A program made the translations under genes and the position numbers. 64,000 nt of DNA from Cellulophaga sp. HaHaR_3_176 (GTDB lineage Bacteria; Bacteroidota; Bacteroidia; Flavobacteriales; Flavobacteriaceae): contig NZ_CP058990.1 in assembly GCF_019021925.1 (NCBI RefSeq), forward strand, positions 2,134,001 through 2,198,000, given 5' to 3'. This document shows positions 18,478 to 26,148 of the stretch, piece after piece. Numbering within the stretch: the first letter of the stretch is position 1; the number at the start of each line of letters is the position of its first letter. The notes below the pieces were generated by a model that ran no database searches, was not told the origin of the DNA, and saw nothing but the letters and a program-made list of their open reading frames with translations.

Positions 18478-18888
18478 TTAAATTCTATTTAAATATGCTT
18501 GTAATATTATAGTTGCGCTAATTTCATCTACCAACGCTTTATCTCTTCTTTGTTTCTTTTTCAAACCACTATCTATCATGGTCTGAAATGCCATTTTAGA
18601 TGTAAACCTCTCATCTTGGCGTTCAATAGGTATTTTAGGAAATGTATCAGATAATTTCTTTAAAAAAGGAATAATTAAAGCTTCTGATTCTGATACCTCA
18701 TTATTCATTTGTTTAGGCTCTCCAACAACTATTCTTTCTACATTTTCAGTTTGAACGTAATCTCTTAAAAAAGTTAGTAAATCTTTAGTTTGCACAGTTG
18801 TTAAACCAGATGCTATTATCTGAAGTTCATCTGTAACTGCCACACCTGTTCGTACTTTCCCAAAATCTAGTGCAACAATTCTACCCAT
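18478..18888 (-). CDS. ruvX: Holliday junction resolvase-like RuvX/YqgF
   Basis: This 136-residue RNase H-fold protein has the N-terminal GRIVALDFGKVRTGVAV strand with its catalytic aspartate, a middle VVGEPK strand with the conserved glutamate, ERQDERFTS, and a late DEISATIILQAYL helix. YqgF family enzymes act on branched DNA or in 16S rRNA 5' end maturation. The gene heads the ruvX-def-DUF5606 operon and lies divergent from dapD. Confidence 0.93.
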   Translation of the reverse strand: MGRIVALDFGKVRTGVAVTDELQIIASGLTTVQTKDLLTFLRDYVQTENVERIVVGEPKQMNNEVSESEALIIPFLKKLSDTFPKIPIERQDERFTSKMAFQTMIDSGLKKKQRRDKALVDEISATIILQAYLNRI

Positions 18889-18902
18889 TCTAATATTTTT
18901 TG

Positions 18903-18910
18903 CAAAAATA
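18903..18910 (-). promoter_or_regulatory. -7 element upstream of ruvX
   Basis: Read on the minus strand this is TATTTTTG, a full match to the flavobacterial TAnnTTTG -7 consensus, about 15 bases before the ruvX ATG. A good -33 TTG was not found. Confidence 0.45.
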
Positions 18911-18963
18911 AAGGATAAATTGTTATAACTATAAATTAGTGCAATTAATTACCTTGTTCGACT

Positions 18964-18971
18964 TATATTTG
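18964..18971 (+). promoter_or_regulatory. -7 element upstream of dapD
   Basis: TATATTTG matches TAnnTTTG exactly and lies 18 bases before the dapD ATG, giving a leader of about a dozen bases. The -33 region lacks a well-placed TTG. It faces the ruvX promoter across a short divergent spacer. Confidence 0.5.
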
Positions 18972-18989
18972 GGGAAATTTTAAGAGAAA

Positions 18990-19805
18990 ATGACCGAATT
19001 ACAACAACAAATAGAGAAAGCTTGGGATAACCGAGACCTATTAAAAGAAACTGCAACCCAAGATGCTATTAGATCTGTAATTTCTTTATTAGATGATGGA
19101 AAGTTAAGATGTGCTGAACCAACAGAAAATGGTTGGCAAATTAATGAATGGGTTAAAAAAGCTGTAGTACTATATTTCCCTATTCAAAAAATGGAAACTT
19201 TAGAAGCTGGTATTTTTGAATATCACGATAAAATGCCTTTGAAAAGAGGTTATAAAGAAAAAGGTATTCGTGTAGTACCCGGAGCTACTGCAAGACACGG
19301 AGCTTATATTTCTGCAGGTACAATATTAATGCCTAGTTATGTAAATATTGGTGCTTATGTAGATGAAGGCACTATGGTTGATACTTGGGCAACTGTTGGT
19401 AGTTGTGCACAGATCGGCAAAAATGTACACCTTAGTGGCGGTGTTGGTATTGGTGGTGTTCTAGAACCTTTACAAGCTGCTCCTGTTATTATAGAAGATA
19501 ACGTTTTTGTTGGATCAAGATGTATAGTTGTTGAAGGTGTTAGAGTTGAGTCTGAAGCTGTTTTAGGAGCTAATGTAGTATTAACAGCATCTACTAAAAT
19601 CATAGATGTTACTGGTGATACTCCTGTTGAACGTAAAGGTTTAGTGCCTGCTAGATCAGTAGTTATACCTGGTAGTTATACTAAAAAATTCCCTGCCGGA
19701 GAATATAATGTACCTTGTGCTTTAATTATCGGAAAACGTAAAGAAAGTACCAATAAAAAAACTTCTTTAAACGATGCTCTTAGAGAGTATGATGTAGCCG
19801 TATAG
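18990..19805 (+). CDS. dapD: 2,3,4,5-tetrahydropyridine-2,6-dicarboxylate N-succinyltransferase
   Basis: This 271-residue enzyme adds succinyl from succinyl-CoA to tetrahydrodipicolinate in the lysine and meso-diaminopimelate pathway. It has an N-terminal helical domain, then a left-handed beta-helix made of hexapeptide repeats (about 100-230) with GAYVDEGTMVDTWATVGSC and VFVGSRCIVVEGV. The length is normal for the family. The pathway's last step, lysA, is encoded elsewhere in this window, so the genes are not clustered. Confidence 0.96.
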   Translation: MTELQQQIEKAWDNRDLLKETATQDAIRSVISLLDDGKLRCAEPTENGWQINEWVKKAVVLYFPIQKMETLEAGIFEYHDKMPLKRGYKEKGIRVVPGATARHGAYISAGTILMPSYVNIGAYVDEGTMVDTWATVGSCAQIGKNVHLSGGVGIGGVLEPLQAAPVIIEDNVFVGSRCIVVEGVRVESEAVLGANVVLTASTKIIDVTGDTPVERKGLVPARSVVIPGSYTKKFPAGEYNVPCALIIGKRKESTNKKTSLNDALREYDVAV

Positions 19806-19835
19806 TTTTAATACAGAATGTGATAAAACATAGTG

Positions 19836-20597
19836 ATGAGTAAAATTTCTGGTGTAATAATAACCTTTAATGAAGAACAGTATATTGAAAAATGTATCGC
19901 TTCTTTAGTTGGCATTGTTGATGAAATAGTTGTTGTTGACTCTTTTTCTACTGACAAAACAAAGGAAATTTGCGAAAAATATAATGTTGTTTTTATTGAA
20001 CAAAAATTCTTAGGGTATTTAGAACAGAAAAATTTTGCTCTTAAACAAACTTCTCATGAATACGCTTTATCTCTTGACGGAGATGAAGCGTTATCTGAAG
20101 AACTTAAACAACATATTTTAAGTATAAAAGACGACTTAAAGTATGATGGTTACGAATTAAATAGACTGAATAATTATTGTGGAAAGTGGATAAAACACTC
20201 CAACTGGTACCCTGATTCTAGAATTCGCTTAATTAAGAAATCATCAGGAAAATGGATAGGCAAAAATCCACATGATTTTTTGGAATTAGATAAAGGCGCT
20301 ACACTAGGAAAATTAAATGGAGATTTGCTACATTGGGCGTATGACTCTCACGAAGAGCATTTTTTAAAAGTAAATAACTTCACAAATATTTCTGCAAGAA
20401 GCCATATTTCTCAAAGCAAGAAAAAAGTAGGATTTGTGAAAATTTTTCTAAGTCCTTTTTGGAAATTTTTTAAGAACTATTTTATTAAATTAGGCTTTTT
20501 AGATGGCCTTGACGGTTTTGTTATTTGTTCATTTGCATCTTTCGGAACATTTTTAAAATACATAAAGGTTAAAGAACTTCAAGATAAGCAAAAATGA
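19836..20597 (+). CDS. Glycosyltransferase family 2
   Basis: This protein of 253 residues begins with the GT2 fold: SGVIITFNEEQYIEKCI, then EIVVVDSFSTDKT and an LSLDGDEAL metal-binding DxD-like site. The later NWYPDSRIRLIKK and AHWAYDSHEEHF-like regions resemble the WaaE/KdtX-type sugar transferases of lipopolysaccharide core. A GTG three bases upstream (19833) also fits, but I chose the adjacent ATG. Its end overlaps the next gene by four bases, which starts a run of three co-directional glycosyltransferases. Confidence 0.87.
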   Translation: MSKISGVIITFNEEQYIEKCIASLVGIVDEIVVVDSFSTDKTKEICEKYNVVFIEQKFLGYLEQKNFALKQTSHEYALSLDGDEALSEELKQHILSIKDDLKYDGYELNRLNNYCGKWIKHSNWYPDSRIRLIKKSSGKWIGKNPHDFLELDKGATLGKLNGDLLHWAYDSHEEHFLKVNNFTNISARSHISQSKKKVGFVKIFLSPFWKFFKNYFIKLGFLDGLDGFVICSFASFGTFLKYIKVKELQDKQK

Positions 20598-21709
20598 AAA
20601 TAGGTTTTGAAGCGAAAAGAGTCTACCATAATACTACTGGCTTAGGAAATTACGGAAGAGATTTAATACGATCATTAGCTAATTTTTATCCTGAAAATCA
20701 ATATTTTCTTTACAATCCAAAAAAAAGACAAGAAGCTTTATTTACTTCTGAAGCTCAAAATGTTTTTGAAAAATTACCTTCATCAAAATTTTACAAAAAA
20801 TTTAAAAATTATTGGCGACAAAAAGCTGTTGTCAATGATCTTATAAAAGACAAAATAGAGTTATACCACGGTTTATCTGGCGAACTACCTTCTGGACTAA
20901 GTAAAAACAATATAAAAAGTGTAGTGACTATTCATGATTTAATTTTTGTTCACCACCCTAATTTATACTCTTTTTTTGATAGGAAAATTCACTTCTTAAA
21001 ATTTAAAAAAGCAGCAGAAAATGCTGATATAGTTATTGCTATTAGTGAACAAACAAAACGAGATATTGTTCAATATTTAAAAATCGAATCAAAAAAGGTC
21101 AAAGTAATTTATCAAACTTGCCATGATGCTTTTAAAATAACATATGCTGATCAAGAAAAAGAAGATGTACGTATAAAGCATAATTTGCCCAGCAATTTTT
21201 TATTAAATGTAGGCACTTTAGAAGAACGTAAAAATGCATTAACAATAGTAAAAGCTATTAAAAATATTGATACAAAACTCGTTTTAATAGGTCGAGAAAC
21301 CACTTATTCCAATACTATTAAAAGTTATATTAAAGAGCATAAATTAGAAGATAAAATCATCTTTTTAAAGAACATAAATATTAAAGAACTTGCTATAATT
21401 TATCAATTAGCGACCATCTTTATTTACCCTTCTATTTTTGAAGGGTTCGGCATCCCTATTATAGAAGCTCTTTACTCTAAAACACCTGTAATCACTTCAA
21501 ATAGTGGTGTTTTTCCTGAGGCAGGAGGACCAGATTCTCTATATATAGATCCATATGATAGTGATGATTTAAAAGAGAAAATACAGATGTTATTAGTTGA
21601 CCAAAATCTTAGAAATTCGATTAGTGAAAAAAGCTTTAAATTCGTTCAAAAATTTTCTGCAGATCAAATAGTAGAAGAAGTAAATAACGTATATAAATCT
21701 ATTCTTTAA
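20594..21709 (+). CDS. Glycosyltransferase family 4 (GT-B)
   Basis: This 371-residue GT-B enzyme has an N-terminal KRVYHNTTGLGNYGRDL acceptor-side start, a SVVTIHDLIFVHHP strand and a C-terminal donor domain with NVGTLEERKN and IYPSIFEGFGIPIIEAL, where the E-x7-E motif binds the nucleotide sugar. It starts in an ATGA overlap with the previous gene and ends directly against the next ATG. It probably adds a hexose to a lipopolysaccharide or surface glycan. Substrates cannot be told from sequence. Confidence 0.9.
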   Translation: MKIGFEAKRVYHNTTGLGNYGRDLIRSLANFYPENQYFLYNPKKRQEALFTSEAQNVFEKLPSSKFYKKFKNYWRQKAVVNDLIKDKIELYHGLSGELPSGLSKNNIKSVVTIHDLIFVHHPNLYSFFDRKIHFLKFKKAAENADIVIAISEQTKRDIVQYLKIESKKVKVIYQTCHDAFKITYADQEKEDVRIKHNLPSNFLLNVGTLEERKNALTIVKAIKNIDTKLVLIGRETTYSNTIKSYIKEHKLEDKIIFLKNINIKELAIIYQLATIFIYPSIFEGFGIPIIEALYSKTPVITSNSGVFPEAGGPDSLYIDPYDSDDLKEKIQMLLVDQNLRNSISEKSFKFVQKFSADQIVEEVNNVYKSIL

Positions 21710-22795
21710 ATGGGGACTATTTGTTTTTTTAATAGTGTAAAAGCTTGGGGTGGTGGCGAAAAATGGCACTTCGAAACTAGCTTACATATGCATCAAAAAG
21801 GACATTCTGTTTTAGTCATAGCCCATACTGATAGTGTACTTATAAAAAAGCTAAAAGAACATAATGTTCCTTGCATTGGAATAAAAATCAATAACCTAAG
21901 TTTTTTAAACCCTTTAAGTGTAAATAGTCTTAAAAATAAATTCAAAAAACACAATATTGAAACTATCATTATTAACCTTTCTAGAGATTTAAAACTAGCA
22001 GGCTTAGCTGCAAAAAAAGCAGGCTTAAATAGAATTATCTATCGTAGAGGAAGTGCTATCCCTATAAAAAACAGTGGACTAAATCGTTTTTATTTTAAAA
22101 ATATTGTTACCGATATTCTTGCAAATTCTATAGCAACAAAAAAGACGGTATTAGAAAACAATAAAGACTTATTTCCTGAAAATAAAATAAAAGTTATATA
22201 TAACGGATTAGATGTAAGTGAGTTTAAAAACAATGAAAACATTACTTCAAGCACCAACAAAAAAGACATAACAACCCTAGTAAATTTAGGAAGATTAGAG
22301 TATCAAAAAAACCAACAGTTTCTTATACATGTGGCTGATGAGCTGAAAAAAAGAAAAATTGATTTTAAAATGCTTATTGGTGGAGATGGTAGTTTAGCTA
22401 ATGAATTAAAAAAACTAACTGAAGATTTAAAATTAATAAAAGAGGTCGAGTTTTCTGGTTTTATTGACAACCCAAAAAAATTCATCGAACAGGGAGATAT
22501 TTTCTTACTATCATCACACTGGGAAGGTTTTGGGTATGTTCTTGCAGAAGCATCTTTATGTTACAAACCTATTGTTGCATTTGATATTAGTAGTAACCCT
22601 GAAGTTGTAATTAATGGCAAAACAGGAATATTAACAAAAGAACAAGACGTTAATGCCTTTGCAGATGCTATAGTGAAGCTTATTAATAATAAAGGTTTAC
22701 AATACGAAATGGGACTACAAGGATCTAATTTTATACTTAATACATTTTCTAAAAAAGAAATATTAAACAAAATAGAGAGCTACTTATTACAATAA
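21710..22795 (+). CDS. Glycosyltransferase family 4 (GT-B)
   Basis: This 361-residue enzyme starts with FFNSVKAWGGGEKWHFETSL, the glycine-rich acceptor loop of GT4 proteins. It continues with NGLDVSEF, NLGRLEYQKNQ and a donor site LLSSHWEGFGYVLAEAS (E-x7-E). Its ATG directly follows the stop of the previous gene, so it belongs to the same operon. It converges on another glycosyltransferase gene 18 bases away. Confidence 0.9.
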   Translation: MGTICFFNSVKAWGGGEKWHFETSLHMHQKGHSVLVIAHTDSVLIKKLKEHNVPCIGIKINNLSFLNPLSVNSLKNKFKKHNIETIIINLSRDLKLAGLAAKKAGLNRIIYRRGSAIPIKNSGLNRFYFKNIVTDILANSIATKKTVLENNKDLFPENKIKVIYNGLDVSEFKNNENITSSTNKKDITTLVNLGRLEYQKNQQFLIHVADELKKRKIDFKMLIGGDGSLANELKKLTEDLKLIKEVEFSGFIDNPKKFIEQGDIFLLSSHWEGFGYVLAEASLCYKPIVAFDISSNPEVVINGKTGILTKEQDVNAFADAIVKLINNKGLQYEMGLQGSNFILNTFSKKEILNKIESYLLQ

Positions 22796-22813
22796 AAATA
22801 TCATTAATAATTT

Positions 22814-23584
22814 TTAAAAAAGCAGTTGTTTTTTCACTTCTTTATATTGTTCATTAGCTTTTATACATTTTAAACCGACATAATATGCGGCAATATAAGA
22901 CCAATAAAAGCCCTCACGACCATTCATAAAATTAAGGTGTAAAAAATACTTTCTCAAAAACTGCAGTTTCACTTTAAAAAAAATAGATACTATCGAGAAT
23001 TTTTCACCTTCTAAATATTTTTCTTCTGCAAAAATAGATGCTGACATATCTACTTTTTTCAAAAAATCACCTATAAAACTACCTGAATAATGAAAAAAGT
23101 GATTTTTTAGACGAATTGAATTCCCTTTTACAATAATATTTTCAAACCCTTTTTTAGTATCAAAAGCAACTTTATCTTTTTTAAATAACCTAAGGTAGTA
23201 TTGTCTACTCTCATGCCCGTATTCAAAAATTTTTCCTAAAAAAACATGTTTGCTATTCAATAAATAACCATCAACATTTGTAGTCTTACTTAAAATATCT
23301 TGAATCTCACTTATAAGCCCTTCTGAAAGAATTTCATGAGCATCTAAACTTAACACCCAATCATTTCTAGTTTGCTTTAAAGCAAATTGTTTTTGCGCTT
23401 TAAATCCTTCAAAATCTTTATGAAAAAGTTTCACATTGTATTTTTGGCAAATTTCAATTGTAGCATCTGTACTACCTGAATCTATTACAATTACTTCATC
23501 TACCCAAGTTAATTTTTTTAAACATTTTTCAATTATTCGCTCTTCATTATATGTAATTATAAAAACAGATAGCTTACTCTTCAT
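22814..23584 (-). CDS. Glycosyltransferase family 2
   Basis: This 256-residue GT2 enzyme starts SKLSVFIITYNEERIIEKCL, with EVIVIDSGSTDAT and WVLSLDAHEIL corresponding to the nucleotide and metal sites. It resembles the WaaE-type protein encoded at 19836. An open frame extends 13 codons further upstream, but an AGGAGG four bases before the ATG at 23584 fixes the start here. It lies on the opposite strand from the other three sugar transferases and completes a four-gene surface-glycan cluster. Confidence 0.88.
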   Translation of the reverse strand: MKSKLSVFIITYNEERIIEKCLKKLTWVDEVIVIDSGSTDATIEICQKYNVKLFHKDFEGFKAQKQFALKQTRNDWVLSLDAHEILSEGLISEIQDILSKTTNVDGYLLNSKHVFLGKIFEYGHESRQYYLRLFKKDKVAFDTKKGFENIIVKGNSIRLKNHFFHYSGSFIGDFLKKVDMSASIFAEEKYLEGEKFSIVSIFFKVKLQFLRKYFLHLNFMNGREGFYWSYIAAYYVGLKCIKANEQYKEVKKQLLF

Positions 23585-23588
23585 ATAT

Positions 23589-23594
23589 CCTCCT
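23589..23594 (-). promoter_or_regulatory. Strong Shine-Dalgarno site deciding the GT2 start
   Basis: On the minus strand this reads AGGAGG, then ATAT and the ATG at 23584. Perfect Shine-Dalgarno sites are unusual in Bacteroidota, whose leaders are mostly A-rich. It argues against the longer open frame starting at 23623. Confidence 0.75.
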
Positions 23595-23710
23595 AAATAA
23601 CATCTATTATTCCCTTTACACAAATTACGTAAAAAAAATAGATTTAGTTTTTTTAAACCTATTTAGATGGTAATTTATTGTCTTAAACACACATCTATAT
23701 TATGAATTTA

Positions 23711-23740
23711 TTGATAATAAAAACTAAAGCCATATTTTTG
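23711..23740 (+). promoter_or_regulatory. Flavobacterial promoter of threonylcarbamoyl-AMP synthase gene
   Basis: TTG at 23711-23713, a 19-base spacer and TATTTTTG at 23733-23740 match the primary sigma consensus of this phylum (TTG-N19-TAnnTTTG). Transcription would begin near 23746, about 14 bases before the ATG. Confidence 0.75.
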
Positions 23741-23759
23741 GCCTTTTAAAAGTTTAAAA

Positions 23760-24320
23760 ATGCAAGAAGAAATTAATAAATGTATTGAAGTACTCTCTAA
23801 CGGAGGGTTAATTCTATACCCAACAGATACTGTTTGGGGCATTGGTTGTGATGCTACTAACCAAGATGCCGTTGCTAAAATTTATGCATTAAAAAAACGT
23901 GTAAATACTAAAACAATGATTTGTTTGGTAGCTAATGACTTTATGTTAGAAAAACACGTAAAAGAAGTACCTGAAGTTGCTTTTGATATTATTGATTTAG
24001 CTACAAAACCAACAACTATTGTTTATGATAACCCTGTTGGTCTTTCTAAAAATTTAATTGCAGAAGATAATACTATTGCTATAAGAGTTGCTTCTGATAA
24101 ATTTTGTCAATACTTAATTAATAAATTTAAAAAACCAATTGTTTCTACTTCTGCTAATATTGCTGGCAAACAAACACCACAAACTTATAAAGAAATTAGT
24201 CAAGCTATTTTAAAAGGTGTAGACTATGTGGTAAATTTGCAAAGAGAAGAAAATTCAGGAACACCTTCATCTATCATTAAACTCGGAAATGATGGATTAG
24301 TAAAAATTATCCGAGAATAG
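23760..24320 (+). CDS. L-threonylcarbamoyladenylate synthase (Sua5/YrdC family)
   Basis: This 186-residue protein is a single YrdC-type domain, like TsaC. It makes threonylcarbamoyl-AMP from threonine, bicarbonate and ATP for the t6A modification of ANN-decoding tRNAs. The motifs seen are GGLILYPTDTVWGIGCDA, YALKKR, PTTIVYD, IAIRVASD and VSTSANIAG. It lacks the extra C-terminal Sua5 domain. A CCA-adding-type enzyme gene follows four bases later, so the two tRNA genes share an operon. Confidence 0.94.
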   Translation: MQEEINKCIEVLSNGGLILYPTDTVWGIGCDATNQDAVAKIYALKKRVNTKTMICLVANDFMLEKHVKEVPEVAFDIIDLATKPTTIVYDNPVGLSKNLIAEDNTIAIRVASDKFCQYLINKFKKPIVSTSANIAGKQTPQTYKEISQAILKGVDYVVNLQREENSGTPSSIIKLGNDGLVKIIRE

Positions 24321-24324
24321 CACG

Positions 24325-25746
24325 ATGCAAACGAATTACAAACTAGCCCTTACAAATCCTATTTTTTCAACTATTTCAGAAGCTGCTGATGAGCTTGGAA
24401 TAGACTGTTATGTTATTGGCGGTTTTGTTCGTGATTTTATATTGAAAAGAGGCTCTGCTAAAGATATTGATGTAGTTGCTATTGGTAACGGAATTGACTT
24501 AGCAAAAAAAGTAGCTTCTAAAATAAAAGGAAAACCTGAAGTATCTATCTTTAAGAACTTCGGTACTGCCATGGTTAAGCTCGACGATACTGAATTAGAG
24601 TTTGTTGGTGCTAGAAAAGAAAGCTACCATACTGATAGCAGAAAACCTGTTGTAGAAGATGGTACTTTAGATGATGACCAAAAAAGAAGAGACTTTACTA
24701 TAAATGCACTTGCTATATCTTTAAACAAAAAAACTTATGGCGAATTATTAGATCCATTTAATGGCATTGAAGATTTAGAAAATAAAACTATCAAAACTCC
24801 TTTAGAGCCAGGTATTACTTATTCTGATGACCCTTTAAGAATGATGCGTGCTATACGTTTTGCAACTCAGTTAAGTTTTGAAATTGAAGAAACTTCATTA
24901 AATGCTATAACAGAACATAAAGACAGAATTAAAATTATATCTAAAGAACGTATTGTTGATGAGCTGCACAAAATACTTGCTAGCAAAAAACCCTCTGTAG
25001 GTTTTACTTTATTGCATAAAACAGGTTTACTTGATTATATTTTACCTGAGCTAACTGCTTTACAAGGTATTGAAGAGGTAGAAGGTCAACGTCATAAAGA
25101 TAATTTTTGGCACACACTTGAAGTTGTCGATAACATAGCAGAAAACACCGAAAATTTATGGCTTAGGTGGGCTGCATTATTACATGATATAGGTAAAGCA
25201 CCAACTAAAAAATTTGATAAAAAAATAGGATGGACATTTCATGCGCATGAATTTATTGGTGCTAAAATGGTATACAAACTATTTAAAAGATTGAGAATGC
25301 CATTAAATGACAAAATGAAATTTGTTCAAAAAATGGTAATGATGAGTTCTCGACCAATTGTACTTTCTCAAGACATTGCTACAGATTCAGCTGTTAGAAG
25401 ACTGGTTTTTGATGCTGGTGAATATGTCGATGATTTAATGACATTATGTGAAGCAGACATCACAACAAAAAACCCTAAAAAACAGAAAAAGTATAAAAAC
25501 AATTTTAAAATTGTCCGCCAAAAAATTGTTGAAGTTGAAGAGCGAGACCATGTACGTAACTTTCAACCTCCTATCACTGGAGAAGAAATAATGGCCACAT
25601 TCAATCTAAAACCCTCAAAAGAAATAGGTATTCTTAAAGAAGTAATAAAAGAGGCTATTTTAGAAGGCGACATACCTAATGAGTATAAATCTGCTTATGC
25701 TTTAATGCTTGAAAAAGGTAAAAAAATGGGTTTAAAATCAATTTAA
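24325..25746 (+). CDS. CCA tRNA nucleotidyltransferase / polyA polymerase family with HD domain
   Basis: This 473-residue protein has the class II nucleotidyltransferase head: GGFVRDF at 32-38, the metal-binding DIDV near 47-50 and RRDFTINALA. The neck domain follows with DDPLRMMRAIRFATQL and RIVDEL. An HD phosphohydrolase domain carries HDIGKAPTK. Family members add CCA to tRNA 3' ends or A tails. In Bacteroidota this architecture is generally annotated as the CCA-adding enzyme. It follows the t6A synthesis gene by four bases, so a tRNA role fits. Confidence 0.93.
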   Translation: MQTNYKLALTNPIFSTISEAADELGIDCYVIGGFVRDFILKRGSAKDIDVVAIGNGIDLAKKVASKIKGKPEVSIFKNFGTAMVKLDDTELEFVGARKESYHTDSRKPVVEDGTLDDDQKRRDFTINALAISLNKKTYGELLDPFNGIEDLENKTIKTPLEPGITYSDDPLRMMRAIRFATQLSFEIEETSLNAITEHKDRIKIISKERIVDELHKILASKKPSVGFTLLHKTGLLDYILPELTALQGIEEVEGQRHKDNFWHTLEVVDNIAENTENLWLRWAALLHDIGKAPTKKFDKKIGWTFHAHEFIGAKMVYKLFKRLRMPLNDKMKFVQKMVMMSSRPIVLSQDIATDSAVRRLVFDAGEYVDDLMTLCEADITTKNPKKQKKYKNNFKIVRQKIVEVEERDHVRNFQPPITGEEIMATFNLKPSKEIGILKEVIKEAILEGDIPNEYKSAYALMLEKGKKMGLKSI

Positions 25747-25943
25747 CACATTTTACTTCAGCATTTTACCTTTAAAATTACAGCGCTTTTACACTTACAA
25801 AGTGCTTAAAAAGCTTACAATTCATATTTTTCTCACAGGATAGTCAAAAAGAACTATAATTCCGACAAAATCAATTTTTATCGGGTAAAATACACATAAA
25901 TATAGAATTTATTATATTATTTCGTATTTTACTGTAAGTTATT

Positions 25944-25958
25944 ACTTACTAAGTAAGT
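25944..25958. promoter_or_regulatory. Perfect 7-1-7 palindrome upstream of adhesin operon
   Basis: ACTTACT, A, AGTAAGT is a perfect inverted repeat about 90 bases upstream of the candidate -7 element. Its size and symmetry fit a dimeric repressor or activator site. The regulator is unknown. Confidence 0.4.
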
Positions 25959-26046
25959 GATCAAAAACTAACTACACTTAACGCATGTTTCGTGTCATTA
26001 TTAGCTAGTTTCACAACAAAAAATTATTTAAAAATTTACACTCGGT

Positions 26047-26054
26047 TATATTTG
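26047..26054 (+). promoter_or_regulatory. -7 element upstream of adhesin gene
   Basis: TATATTTG matches TAnnTTTG exactly and lies 94 bases before the adhesin ATG. No TTG sits at the expected -33 position, so activation by a regulator may be needed if it is a real promoter. Confidence 0.4.
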
Positions 26055-26148
26055 AAGTCAATTGAAAATGTTTCTTTTTCTAGTATGAAATATCAAAAAG
26101 ACTAAAAAGAAGCGGCCTCATAAGTAATCAGTTTCAAAAAAACCAAAT

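Larger units (their letters stand above)
25747..26148. other. Long leader region of the giant adhesin gene
   Basis: These 402 bases between the CCA-type gene and the adhesin gene show no credible coding frame. They hold a perfect 15-base palindrome at 25944-25958 and a -7 element at 26047-26054, both listed separately. A small CACTT/AAGTG hairpin near 25795 may end the upstream transcript, but there is no good U tract. The length suggests regulated expression of the adhesin operon. Confidence 0.5.
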
